Shown here: in pieces, positions 36,206 to 48,527 of the stretch
Layout: every line of letters starts with the position of its first letter
Numbering within the stretch: position 1 is the stretch's first letter
Assembly (NCBI GenBank): GCA_022605955.1
Contig: JAKCOZ010000018.1
Location: forward strand, 6,828,001 to 6,892,000
Direction: 5' to 3'
Source of the DNA: Rallus limicola
Taxonomy: Eukaryota > Chordata > Aves > Gruiformes > Rallidae
Length of the DNA: 64,000 bases
Notes under the pieces: model-generated
Told to the model about the DNA's origin: nothing
The model's input: only the letters and a program-made list of their open reading frames with translations
Database searches by the model: none
Position numbers and translations under genes: made by a program

Positions 36206-38903
36206 CCATATTTCTATTTCCAAGCTGGTACAAGTTTTGCCTCCTTTTTTGAATGCTTCTATTTCTCTGTTCAGTAAAAAGAGCACCTAGCTTGGTCTCT
36301 CACGAGCCCTACAGATTTTTATTTGTGGACTTCTGTTAGAAATAATGCCGCAGCCTTTCTATAAGACATACTCATCCTAATAGCCATAACGTGCAAATAT
36401 AACCACAAAGTGCTGCGGTAAGTGCTATTGTGAGAGTCTGCAAGTTCTCAGCATTAGTAATTGATCATTTGGGGAATGTATTTTCTGCTTGGAAATACTG
36501 AAGGTCTGGTATTTTGCTTAGATTTAAAGCTAAGCTTCTTTCATCTGTTTATCCATTTGACTATCCCTTTTTTAGGTTCTTCAGGTCTCCATGTAACTGC
36601 CTGCTGAGCATTTGTTTTCCCTGGGAAGCTTTGACTCTTCCCTTTTGGGGTGCAGAGCTAAACCATTTGTTTTCTTTAGTTGGACAGGTATAGGTGTTCA
36701 TTTCTTCAAGATTATTTTTAAATATGAGGCATGAGTCAGAAAGTAATAGACAATATAAATCTAGTCATATGAGACACTTCTATTTAACAATGCTGGATCA
36801 CTTCAACTTCAAAATGCTCCTGAATCGGTAGGCAATAGGTAATCTGAAATGGGGGGACAGTTCTGGCTCTTCAGGGAAGTAAAGACTCAGACAGGAGTGG
36901 AGACACCAGCCTGTGAACTTGGCCAACTGAGGCAGGACGTCATATTGCTTGTAACAGCAGCTAAGCCTGGTCAGGGAGCTGTCACCAAGAAGATGGAAGA
37001 GGAGAAGGCTTGTATAGGGTATGAAGATTGTATGGGCAAAGAGAAGGAAAATGCATACAAAGTATTAACTTTGACAAGATCAAACTGTAAAATCAGAAGG
37101 GGAAAAAAAAGCATGAGGGAAATACATTAATTTTAATGCAAGTTATTTCAACTATGGGATGCTTTTTCATCTGCTTCAGGTCAGAGGTTTTCTTTCTTTC
37201 TCCATCCATCCATTATTTGGTTTCATCTTTTCAGCCTTTAAGAGCTATTCTTTGATTGTTTTTCCTCAGGCTATATCGCAGTACATAACATTGTCATCTA
37301 TTCTTGTCCAAAGTGTGTTTTCAAGCTTTCCTGCTGCCCAGACCCAATTATATGACTAGTTAAGCTCTGTTTGCTTAGCAGTTGACTGTCCAACAATCAT
37401 CTGAATGCCGTTTTAAAAGTTATGACTGTTTTGAGCCATTTTCTTGAGCGGTAAGCAGTGGCTGAAAGATATTTAATGCACAAAAAGCAAAGAGAAATAA
37501 GCATCTGTTTTGGTTACCACGGTCAGTGAAGTCCAAGACACGAAGTTGATAAATTGTATACCAGCTTTATTTCATTGTAATATCTGGCATACAGCTGAGA
37601 AATGCTTCATCTGTTTAGATGAAAATTATGCCTTTGAGAAATAGGAATAAAGGTGATCTGTTGCTGAGGATCTGGGCTGGACTCTAGGTTTCTCAAGAGT
37701 CCTTTTTTATACTATTGGAAAAATAATTTTCTCTCTGCAGCTCTGTATCCTTTTCACATTCCCTTCTTCTTCTGTTCAGTGAAAATGTGTATTCCTTCAA
37801 GAAGGAACTTTTGCGTGTTTTGCTAAGTTGTGTGTCTTGGCACAAGAAAGATCTAATTGGTGTAAAGTAGTTTCTTGAGGTCATACAAACACTGATAGGC
37901 ACAGTGCTGACATCACATGTAGCTGTGTCACTGAATCTTGCACATGCATGTTCAGTATTAGACTTCACAAATCCATAGCAGAAGTGTTATCTAACCTGGC
38001 AGATGAACAAACATGAAGTCTTCCAGAAGGGAAGATGTAGAAGGTGCATGTTCTGACCAATACAAATGTTGCTTGGTTTATTAAACATAAATTCGGCTGG
38101 TAAATTAAGATTAACCTTCATTAAAACCTGAAAGGAAAAAAGTAGAAGAGGAAAGCATTCCTGGCATTGGCAGGCTGGATTCCATTTTTTTTTTTACCAG
38201 AGTTTTTGTCTGCTACATTTCAGTCAGACCACAGTGACAGTGATGTTGTATGAGGCCAGTGAGTCAGGCTGGTCAAATATCTTTTCTCCCATAACAGCTG
38301 GAAGCCACAAGAAATCCTGTAGTAGTTAATTATGAAATTATCTGTCTCTAAGGAAAATTTCTTCTTAACTGCGTGAGCTGGCTTATTCCCTGAAGGGAGA
38401 ATGTTTTATATTTCTTCTCTAATTATACAAGGGAGCTTAGAAAGTGCTGAAAGAAATTCCTTTCTTAAAATAAGTGGATATAAGAAAATTATAAAAGCTA
38501 TTTTCAGCTGAATTGTACACACAAAATACCTGATGTGGAAAGCAGGCTCAAGGTGGGGGTTTGGGGGGAAATCTCTTCCAGGTTTTTTCCTTTTATTTCA
38601 AAGGGTGGATGTGGATTGAATATTATTTCTTTCAGAAGCAATTGATAAGAGCAGATTTCACACTGAATGCTGGGGAGAGCAGGGAAAATGGAGACTGGCA
38701 CTGCACAGCCGCTTCCTAGCAAGTTAGAGTTGCAAGGTCTAACTCGCTGCAGGCTTATACCAGCAGGACAAAAGCCATTTTCGGCTAATCTCAGGCATGA
38801 GAGCTTAAAAAAAAAAAGTCACAGATTTCTTCTAGCTATAAAAACTCTATTAAGTTTGTAGACAGTAATATAAGTTAATTGAGCATTGCTGTTCCACAGA
38901 GAC

Positions 38904-38913
38904 TATATAAAAG
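38904..38913 (+). promoter_or_regulatory. TATA-box-like motif without a recognised gene
   Basis: TATATAAAAG is a strong TATA-box match. About 30 bp downstream (near 38934) would be the expected start site, but I see no initiator or coding exon that fits. Isolated TATA-like strings are common in AT-rich DNA. Confidence 0.15.
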
Positions 38914-39033
38914 CATAACCAGAGCTGAGCCAAGACCTTCTGTGGTTTTGGGTCTATCAGTTTGCATAGCGTGGTCCACACCCTGAGGATGGGCTGAAGT
39001 TAGTAATTGGTCTAATTAATCACCTATTAAAAT

Positions 39034-39050
39034 TGTGCCATTATGGCACA
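39034..39050. promoter_or_regulatory. Inverted repeat beside homeodomain cores
   Basis: TGTGCCA-TTA-TGGCACA is a perfect 7-bp inverted repeat with a 3-bp centre, containing two TGCCA/TGGCA half-sites of the NFI type. Just upstream lie TAATTGG (39004-39010) and TAATTAAT (39013-39020). The grouping suggests a possible regulatory element, by inference only. Confidence 0.2.
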
Positions 39051-39131
39051 GAGGGATGTATGCAGAAGAGGCACAAGCCAGTATTGACTGCGATCCTGGG
39101 AGGCTGCAGTTAACATTAAAATGAGAAACCC

Positions 39132-39142
39132 CCCTCTGCTGG
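39132..39142 (-). promoter_or_regulatory. CTCF-like core motif
   Basis: On the minus strand this reads CCAGCAGAGGG, fitting the CTCF core CCASYAGRKGG at every position. The following base is G rather than C. It lies about 80 bp from the palindrome and homeodomain cores. Binding is unproven. Confidence 0.25.
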
Positions 39143-40165
39143 TCAGCACTGGTGAACCCCGAAAGAGCAAGCACTGTCTTGCCACAGCAGGGAGCAGCAG
39201 ATGTTGAAGAGAGTAGGCTTTCCAGATGCTTTTGTGCTTAACTTGATGCTGCTTCTATAATTTTTCTCCCCAGCCCCTTCCTGGAAGATAGCCCTGGGAT
39301 ACGGTCAGGAGTTAAGTGATGCAAGGGATTGTCATGCCAAGCTTTGGGCTAGAGCAAGAGCTGACTTTGTCTCAAAGCCAAGGACACCTGACTCACAAGC
39401 AGGCTACAGGACACAGGATGTGCAAGGTTGTGACAGAGCAGGTCATAGCTGGGAACACCACAAGAGCTTGATCACTGCCTGCGCATGTCCACAGAGCTAT
39501 CTAATCCCTTTTGTTTGGCTATCGGGGCCTGGTGATTGCCTAGATAGTGTTTTAAGAAAGTGGTTGAGTGGATCAGCCTTTCATATGGGGTGGAATGTTT
39601 CAGCAGGCTGACAGAGGCTCAGGGGTTGCTGGGCCAGCCAGCCCACCTCAGAATAGTCTGCTCCATTGCGGTACCACGTGCTCTGACCCACACCAGGAGC
39701 AGCATAGGCACATCCATTCAAACTGCCTTGCCTGAGCAGGTGGGAATGATGCACACCTTTGGAAGCGAGGTCAGAACCAGTCTGTTAGCAACTACAGCGG
39801 GACATGTATGATACGAAGGAGGTAGGCAGTGTTTAAAGCAATGCAGTACACGTAAGAATATTTGGTTTAACACCCACTTAAATGTCATATATTCAGCTTA
39901 GAACAGCTTTCACAATGTTTAAGCTATAACTATGATGAGAACAACTGAGCTTATAATGAAAAGGGTGAAAGTCTCTTCACTAGGTTTCAGCATCTACACG
40001 GCTATCAAAATGTTGCTTTGCTTTGCAAAATGTTAAGTTGGCACACATAAATTATTTAAGTGATTTCTGAAAGCCAAATGTCTGCAAAGGTACTGAGGTT
40101 GCATATAAATTCTGAAGCGCAGGGGATACTGCTGGAGACAGGTACAGCGCAGTGGAGCGTAAGAA

Positions 40166-40450
40166 ATGCAAACTGAATTGCATAGCACACAAGCAGCATT
40201 AAAGAAATGTATCTCAGCTTCTAGTCAGTGAACCCAAACGTGTTGTACATTATGCAGACTGCTTAGGAATTTGCATAATTATAAACTCTCCTTAAAACAG
40301 TAAGCATTACTGCAGAATTCAGTAATACAAAAAACAACATTAATATGCATTGATGATTTGACTTTTTAATTTTTCTGGGGTCTTTAAAAACACACAGGTT
40401 TTAGAAAAGGCGAAATAGAGACTTTTTCAGTTAACAAGTAATGCATATTG
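40166..40450. promoter_or_regulatory. Cluster of POU/octamer-type motifs
   Basis: Six ATGCA/TGCAT cores occur in 285 bp: ATGCAAAC (40166), ATTGCAT (40177), CATTATGCAG (40248), ATTTGCATAATTA (40269, containing a perfect octamer), TAATATGCAT (40341) and ATGCATATTGG (40441). Simple base-composition reasoning predicts fewer than one. POU-domain factors bind such sites, and clusters occur in developmental enhancers. Function and conservation are not shown by sequence alone. Confidence 0.3.
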
Positions 40451-43400
40451 GAAAGAAATGGAGCATAAAAATAAACTTTCCATTCTAATATGGAGTAGCT
40501 GTCTCGTTGACTTTTGAAACCATTTCTGGTAAAGTTTTATTTTACACTTTAGATATATTCTTAAGCTCCTCCAAAGAGTAATCCATTGACCATAGACTGC
40601 CAATATGTGAGGGGGTTCAGAAAAGATTATCTTTATTGCTGCGGATAGCAGACAGTATGATTACGTTAGGGTACTCTGCTGTGCAGCTGTGGAGCAGAGG
40701 AGCTGAATTAGCAGCAGAATACTAATATTGATAGTGCTTCATGGAAGACTGCAGAAGAGCTCTTTCCATGGAGATGCAGGGAAGAAATACAGAAGTTTGA
40801 ATATGAAAATGAAAGAATTCTCAAGGAGACAAGAATTAAAAAAAAAAGCAATCCTTTTGTTAACAAAACAAGAAGACAATATTGCATTGGGAACTTCTGT
40901 GAGCTTTGTGTCTGGTTCATATTTAAAAGAAAACCTGGTTTGGGGAGCAGTTAGGGAGGGAAGCTTATGCCCTGGTGAAAACTCTCATCCCCTTTATCCT
41001 GAGGTGACTTTTGTAATAGCTTTAGGTAGATTTTACGTGTTCTGTGGAGAGCAAGTGACCCCGCTAATGCAAAGGCTGCAGAGCAAATTCAGTCCAAATG
41101 TTGGTGCTAAGAAGTCTAACTGGGAGTCAGCCACAGGTAACAGCTTTGTGGTGGTGGTGCTCAGAGCAGTTTCTCAGAGGTTGCCTACTGATTTCTGGTT
41201 CAATTACTGCAAGATGAATTAAGGAAAAAAAAATAACGCAAAGGTGGGCTGCTTGCAGAGGCTAAAAAAAAAAAGAGTTCAAAAGGATGCGTGGTACGTT
41301 AGTAATGCTGGTGCATCAGTACTCTGCTGTTCCTTTGCCCTCAGCTATTTCACTGCAGGGCTACTGTGTGAATGAACTTTGAGAAAAGCAGTGATGTGTT
41401 TGTATTTACCTCTGTGAGCATTTTGAGTCATCCTTTGCCATTCCTGTTTCAAGAGGAATAATCTCCTTAATTTCTGTCTTTTTAAAAAGCTTTTAAAAAT
41501 TAAATTTAAAAAAGCAAGCATCAAGCTAATAACCAAATATCAAGCAAACAAAACAGAAACTGTAAGATTCTATGCAAAAGAAATAATTACCCCATCAGAG
41601 AAAGCTACCTCAATTTTTTTTTTCAAGAAAATTGACATAACAATAAGTAATATGTAATCTTGCTTGCTTTCTGTTCCTAGCAAACAGAAAAGCTGCTAGC
41701 TCAGGCAGAGCAGGATCCAGTTAATTTCCTATATCCTCAGGCCAATTAGACAAGTTGAAAAATCAATCTCTGTCAGTCTTGTGCATGGGTATGGGTTGTG
41801 TGTGGGAGGAGTGGGGGTGCTGGCTAATAGTAATTTGTTTCAGAGAGATAAGAACATTAATGTCATATTTTGTCCATTTGTGCAATAATAATGTCATTAA
41901 GATAAGATTTCCAAAAGGTTAATTTTAAATACCCCTTTTACAAAATTGTGGGAGGCTCAAATCTCCTTCTCTCTTTATATATTTGCGGTGGTCTTATTAG
42001 TGTAACCAGTAATGAGGTTTACCTGCAAAGGATCGCTAACTGACTAAATCCACAGTGACACTTTATTTATATGGTAATTTCAGGAGGATTTAGAGGGTGT
42101 GTGCTAGAACACGTACTAATATTTGAATTCTGTTGTTTTTCTGAGGCTCAGTTTGGACACTAGCTCAGCTGCTTGTTCTTCCCATCTTTTGTAGGTAAAA
42201 TTCTGTGCAAATCGTGTATGGACTTAAGCTTCTGAGCTATTGAGCACTAGTCAGTGCAGATAGTGAAGCTGAATGGCAGGGGCTACCAAACTTCCTGACC
42301 TTGAGAGCCATTTTCTAAATTATATAATGTTGTTAATAGCCATATCCTTTTGTAAGTCTCTGTGTCCCCTGTATTTTGTCTGTACTTTACAGACCAAGAC
42401 CTTATACCCCATTGTCCCTATACCCCTTGCTGTCCTGAAACAAAACTAATTTTGGCAGATTGCTGCTATTATATTTGTAATAGAGACCTCTGGGTTCTAC
42501 TGAGAGTAAGGGTTTATTTGCTTGTTAATAAGCACACATATTTATGTTTTTGTGCTATTTTCTGCTGAACTTTTTCTTCCTGTTTCAGTGATGTGCTGCA
42601 GTTTAGATAACATTGTTTTGGGAATTGCCTGTTTCTGTTTCCTTTGCTTGTGTCAACCTCTGGTTCAGCAGACAGCACTCGCCCTCCTGCTGTCCCACAC
42701 CTCTGACTGTAAACACCCTTGATTTATTCTGAACTTGGGCAGATTTTTCTCCCGTGTGATACTGCAGGCAGGTCCCTCCAAGTAAGTGCCCTGATTTGAG
42801 CTTATCTAATTCTACATGTTCTCAGTCACTCCGGGAATGTGCTTTAGTAGCTTCTCCACCAGTTATAAAACCGAAAATAATCCAGCATTCAATTTCACTC
42901 TCACCTCCCTATGTTAGCCCTTGTAAGATGAAATTTTGCTGGTACTAGGTACGTGTCAACAAAGTGCCCAACCCTTACATTTGCAGAACGCGCACATGCT
43001 CTATGTTTGTTTTGGGGCTGCACCACTTCTATTTGTGCCTTGGGTTCTGTGCGGCATCAGTTTGAACAAACCAATCAATACCCTGCTTTCTCCCCTGTTC
43101 TTGCTTTCAGTGATCTTTTTAAATTATTTGGGTGGCCACTGGGATTGAGTGGGCCCAGTTGTTTGGAGGTGCAGATCTGGCAGGGGCCTGCCTCTGTGTG
43201 CAGGTGGGGCTGCTGCGTGTCTGTATCACTCTAAGCTAAAGTCTTTGGAAAACTTCAGTCTTTGCTAGGCAGCCAGATTCTGGTTTTGAAACAGACTTCA
43301 TGTAAAGGGTAAACCCAAGAAGGGAGGTTGTTTTCAGTGGTTTAATAGAGCTTATGTCCCTGGATCAAGCAATGTAAGTAAGAAGCAATTAAAGAAAACT

Positions 43401-43997
43401 GGGGGTTTTCTTCAGTGTTCTCCAGGGTGCTGTCAACAAGCATTTTTTGCTGCCTGCAGCCTCTCTGTTACCAGTTGTTACCTTTTACCACAGATATTCT
43501 TTTATTTCCCTGCCCATTGTTTTAGTTACTTCATGAATAAAGAGAATTTAATTTGCCTCAATCTTAGAGGTACTGCATTTTTAAGTAATTGCAAATGATA
43601 TGGGACTATTGGAGCTTAGCATATTATAATATATATTAGCTGCTCCAGCCAGCTCTTGTAAACAACCTCTTTCAGTAATATTTCATTTCTATGCAGCTGG
43701 AGGTTTGCCTGAGTATGCAGCATACATATTTTAGCCTAGAATAGTTAAAAGTACATTTGAAAAACAGAAATTAAGGAAGCTAGTACTTGCGTGTACCAGG
43801 AGGTGTTAATGTTCCTGTCACACTGAAACAATTTTACGGACTCTTACTTAAAATTAATCTGTGGATTTGAGTCTTGTGGAGAACTTGTAAGTGGTCTGTT
43901 CTGGATTGGAAAGCAAACTGCCAGCACTTACTGAAGAGGGGTTTGAGGAGTGAGCAAGGATGGAGTCTTTCTCCCAATCCATCCTCCTTATGCTCCA

Positions 43998-44020
43998 CCT
44001 CTCTCCTCCTCCTCTTCCCC
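43998..44020 (+). repeat. Pure pyrimidine tract
   Basis: Twenty-three consecutive C/T bases, continuing a looser pyrimidine-rich stretch from about 43968. It is simple sequence and could adopt triplex structure. Confidence 0.6.
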
Positions 44021-44352
44021 ATGTTTGCAGTGAAACTGCTTTGTTAGCACCCTATGGAAGATGGTACATTGCTGTCCTCAGAGCTGGCCTTTCTGTACGA
44101 GGGGTATAGCTCACTGTTTATGAAGTGAAATGTGGACAGGTGCTCTTTATTATTACTTTTTACTAACTCATGTTTTTTTTGCCAAAAGGCTGCTCAGGTA
44201 GTTCTACTAAGAATCACTTATAAAATCAGCCAGCACAGAGAGTAGAGAGCTAATACAGTAATTTTCTACCTTGTCTGGAATTTAATTAGCCAGAGAGGTT
44301 TGGGGAGCGCTGAGGCTTTCTGAACAGCGTGGCCGGTAGAGTGTGGGCCTGC

Positions 44353-44368
44353 GTGTGTGTGTGTGTGT
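44353..44368 (+). repeat. (GT)8 microsatellite
   Basis: Eight uninterrupted GT units followed by ACACGTGC. This is the only dinucleotide microsatellite of note in the window and is potentially polymorphic. Confidence 0.9.
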
Positions 44369-47300
44369 ACACGTGCTCATGCTTTCAGGCCAAACTCCCC
44401 TCTGATTTCAGTCTAGTCAGATTATTTTTTTTTCCTGCTTATAAAGAAAGGAGTTGGCAGGTTTTGCAAATATTAAGGCCAAGTATCCTATTAGTTACAC
44501 ACACCTCTCGTCTCTTAATTAACCTATTGGCACATTGAGTAAGCTTCTATCGAATCATTTGAGGACATGAATTGCTGCTTTCAAACACCTCTTGGGAACA
44601 GTCATAGTACTCTCAGCTGGAAATTTGGCCTTAAGTAGTTCTTAAGGTACATAAATCATCTGGGTATAGAAGCTGTAGGTGTTCTTATTGTAGCTTTGCA
44701 GCATCACAGATTTTATTATTTGTCTTACCATTGTTCATTTGCCCTTTGTGCTTACATGATGTCTTATCAGAAGCTGTCATTCATTTGCAAGCATTAATTA
44801 AACTGTTCACATCTTGCAAAGTAACTTCAGGTGCTGTACATGTTTCAAAATTGCTCCTCTTCGGTGTCTTTTTGAGTTGTGTCTTTTTTCTGTTCCTGTG
44901 TCAGTCCTACCCACAGAAACTGGCATATGAAGGTCTTTCCTGCCGTGGCCTCTTTTTCATTTTGCTTCTGCGTAACATCTGCTGTGGTTGACTGGCAGGT
45001 GACATGGCCACTATGCCACCATTTTCCCCAGACCTCAGAAAAATATAGGTAATACGACAGCTACATTACTCCCACCAGTACGATTGTGCCAGGAAATTAA
45101 ATAAACTGATGTAGATGCAAAAAGTGAGAATACAATAAAAGCAATGACGTTGACTAAGTAGAACATGCTGTCAAAGTAAAATCACTTGGGAAAAGAGGCA
45201 TGTTTTCCCTCTCTTCTCCCTTTGTATTGAGATAATCTCAGGAGACATGTGAACTGTAAGAAGAAATTGCATGTTTTGACTACATTTATGAGGAAAAGCA
45301 GTATTATACAAAGCAGTAGTCTAGGCCTGATCTTCTGTCAGTGCATGTTGTCTGCATGGTATTGAGAGTGACCAAACCAATAGCAGGCAAAATGATCAGT
45401 TTAATAAAGCATTAAAGAAGTCTTTGTGAGCGTAATCTGACCCAGAGCATTATTGGAAGGCTTGACATTGCTAGAAGAACACCCTTTACATCTTGATCTC
45501 GGTAGGCTTTACTGTTTCATGAGTGGTTTTGAGTACCTCTAAGACTAGAATACCAAACAGCTAAAGTTCTTGTGCTGTGTATTTTATTTTCTTTGCTGTT
45601 TTGGTTAACAGCAACTCACTTGTGTTTTTTGACCAAATACACTCGTAAAGGAAGGTAAATATTTAAGTTAGTGCGGTTTGTGCACAAGGGCTCCAAAAAA
45701 GATGGACTGAAATAGTATAGTGCCTGTGTTGCTCTTACATGGTGAAGTAGTCAATGAGAGGAAAGACAAGAGAACTTCTTTTTAAGGCAGATTTCAGAGG
45801 ATAAGAAAATGTATTATTCAATAATTATTCTCTCTAGCTTTAAGTGAAGTGTCCTTTGAGAAAGTTGTGGGGTTTAGCATTTCATATATCTAGTAGAAGT
45901 CATGAAGTACAAGTTTTCTGTAAAAAATGCTTTAAAACTTTCTCCCTGGAATTAGACTTTTTTTCTTACACTGTGATTCACAGAGGTTCAATAAAATTAG
46001 CTCAGTGAAATCAGAAGAGATTTCTTTTGCTAGTTTATATTGTAGTGCTGAGAGAAGGAGTACAATTCCTAAGGCAAAGGCTCATCTGTTACTACTGCTC
46101 TAGAACTGTTTTGCAGGTTTTCACCTTAAAATCCATGACAGTCTCAAAATAAATATTTTGGAATACAAAAAATAGGGAGGATTGCCACCTTTGGTAATAG
46201 TTTGAGCTAAAATGTTCTTTAGATCACCTCAATTCTTATTAAAACCTTTTTTTTTAAACACAGAAGATACCTTGCTTTCTCATCTTGCATTGCAGAACCC
46301 ATATCACACTCATAATCAAAAACAAGAGAAACACATAAACCTGCCCTAGGGTCCTGCAGTGCCACTGGTTTTTCACATGCTGATGAAAACTAAAACACAG
46401 GAACTACTTGCAGATCCTTTCTGCCAAGCTTTCTGCCTCTCTAATTGAAGTTCTTAGAAGCTGAAGGCACTCATATTTGGCATGAAAAACCAGGGTTTTT
46501 TAGTTCATCCTTAGTGTCTGCATTTGCTACCTGAGATGCTCTTTGAAGACTGGTCAGCTTTCTGAAGGTCCAGTTTTTGAACAGATTCAGATTCTCAGTG
46601 CTGTCCACAGCAGCCATGTAATTTGGACATAATTGAAATGCTCACCTTATTAGTCCCATTGCTGCACACAGTTTTGTAGTTATTCTAGATAGATGAGTGT
46701 CAGTGAGTTTTGCCACAGCAGTTTCAGAAGTTGCTAACCTCAGCTCTGGGTCACTGCCACAGTGAGGAACCAGCAGGAAGGTTCATAGTTGCTGCCCTAG
46801 AGCAGCGTCCTGGTCAGAGCCAAGCTGTGAGCCAGTGCCCCAAGGAGTTGGAGGTGTGTGCATGGGCACATGTTCAGAGGTGAGAAGTGGTGACTTCTGG
46901 CAGAGGAGCCTGGCGGAGACCTCAGGGACATGATCTGCTGAATTACTGTTTCAATACTTGCCGGTTGTTTTCAATCAGTCCTGAGCTAGGAAATGTGAGC
47001 AGAATTATCAAGAGTACCTGTGTGATTTGGGAGTTTGCTTTTCTACAAACCAGTGGCATAGGCTCGTGAGGGGACACTGATACTCCTTTGCTTGCAGACT
47101 TTGCTCCACCTACTTGCCACCAGTGCTGTCTGAGGCAGAGGCTGCACCGTAGTCATGTTGGAAAGCGCCAAGTACAGGCCACTGTATCTTGTGTCTCTAA
47201 GGGCCTCATTAGCTTGGGCTCAGCGCTTTCAACCGTGGATACACGGCTTTCTTCTTGGGAGTTGATTCACATCTAGTGAGCTCAAAATATGGGTTGAGTG

Positions 47301-47959
47301 AGCTCCTGTCTGCAGGCACAGGGAGAGAGACCACAGTCATGCTGGCATGTGTGACAGTGTTCATCTTTGAGACTGTGATGCTCTGCTGACTTCAGTAAGA
47401 AAAAGTGAAAGTATACATTTGAGATTATACTCTTATACTTAGAATATTTGGAACTGAAAATAAGTTACCATAATCCTAATTACCCAACAATTCCCTGTTG
47501 CTCTCCATGCAATCCAAAGTTACTTCTAAAAGTGAGAGACTATTCCAGAGTGTTTCTTTGAATCTCCTAGCACTAAGTACTTAATTCACACCGAAGAACT
47601 AAAGGAACAGGCTGATACTTCTTGGCGCTTCAACCAGGAAACTGTTCCCAAACTATTGATTGTCAATGACAGTAGTAATAAGATCTCAACTAGGAAAGCT
47701 TAAAGATTAAGATTTTTCTAGTGTCTTTTTACAACTTTTTTAACCCCTTCTCCAGCAATATTGGAAGGAGGCAGAATGTTGTTTGTAGCTTAATGGTGAT
47801 GTTTCTTTTCCTAGAAAAGCTTTATTTTTTCACTCATAGTCCTATTTATTTCTGTGGCCTTACCCATGACCAATGCACTCAAAAATATTTATTCTAAGGA
47901 AAAAGAAAGTTAATACTTTCATTCAGTGTTCGTTGGTGGGGTTTCAGAGTGGGAAAATC
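44369..47959. other. Single-copy noncoding sequence
   Basis: No gene, repeat family or strong motif recognised. The largest frames (44731-44991; 46887-47276 in two pieces) are short and lack family features. Confidence 0.55.
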
Positions 47960-48013
47960 AACTTATCAAAACATTGATGAAAAATTAACTTATCAAAACA
48001 TTAATGAAAATCT
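47960..48013 (+). repeat. Tandem duplication, two 27-bp units
   Basis: Units 47960-47986 and 47987-48013 share AACTTATCAAAACATT followed by RATGAAAA and differ at only a few positions. This is a head-to-tail duplication, probably fairly recent. Confidence 0.85.
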
Positions 48014-48463
48014 ATATATTATGGAAAAATCTGGATCAATTAACTAATCTTTAAAGTGAAAATTTGTTGCACTGATTGTTTCCAACAAGCACCTTCTTAT
48101 ACAGCTGAATTTATTTTTTTTTTCAAATTGACTTATCTGCTCTTCTCCAGGTTAATAAAAATACGTTTATTTTATTTGAATGATAAAAAGTTGATTGGAA
48201 AGGGAAAGAATATTTTGTAACAAAATATATCAGCAATGCCCTTTTTATTACTGATTTCTTATGATAAAGACTGAGGAGAGACCTGTACATCCATTTAGAT
48301 TATTAATTACTCTCCATAAAAGAACCATCAAATTTGGTGGCTTGTTTCAGCTACAGCTATGAAACTCTGCAGGTTTTAATCACTGTTTTAATCACTTGGA
48401 TTGGAACAGAATGCAGAGTTTTCCTCCTGTGAAAAGTTTTCCATTTCCAGTCTTACTGTATAT

Positions 48464-48527
48464 CTTTATTATAAGTAAAGAATGCAGTAAGTCCACTTTA
48501 TTATAAGTAAAGAATGCTGTAAGTCCA
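48464..48527 (+). repeat. Tandem duplication, two 32-bp units
   Basis: Units 48464-48495 and 48496-48527 are identical except for one A-to-T change (in ATGCAGTAAG versus ATGCTGTAAG). The near identity points to a recent event, so copy number may vary in the population. Confidence 0.9.

Larger units (their letters stand above)
36206..44350. other. Single-copy noncoding sequence with regulatory-looking patches
   Basis: About 8 kb with no assignable gene. The longest frame in the window (40728-41222, plus) starts at TTG. Its first ATG is at 40803, it has no recognisable domain, and it overlaps an opposite-strand frame. Features worth marking are a TATA-like motif (38904), homeobox-type cores and a palindrome (39004-39050), a CTCF-like match (39132-39142), a POU-motif cluster (40166-40450) and a pyrimidine tract (43998-44020). 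Confidence 0.55.

Noticed and set aside
40728..41222. Longest open frame (164 codons, plus)
   Set aside because: It starts at TTG, with its first ATG at 40803. It shows no domain, signal peptide or family motif and overlaps an opposite-strand frame. One frame of this length is expected by chance in 64 kb read six ways.
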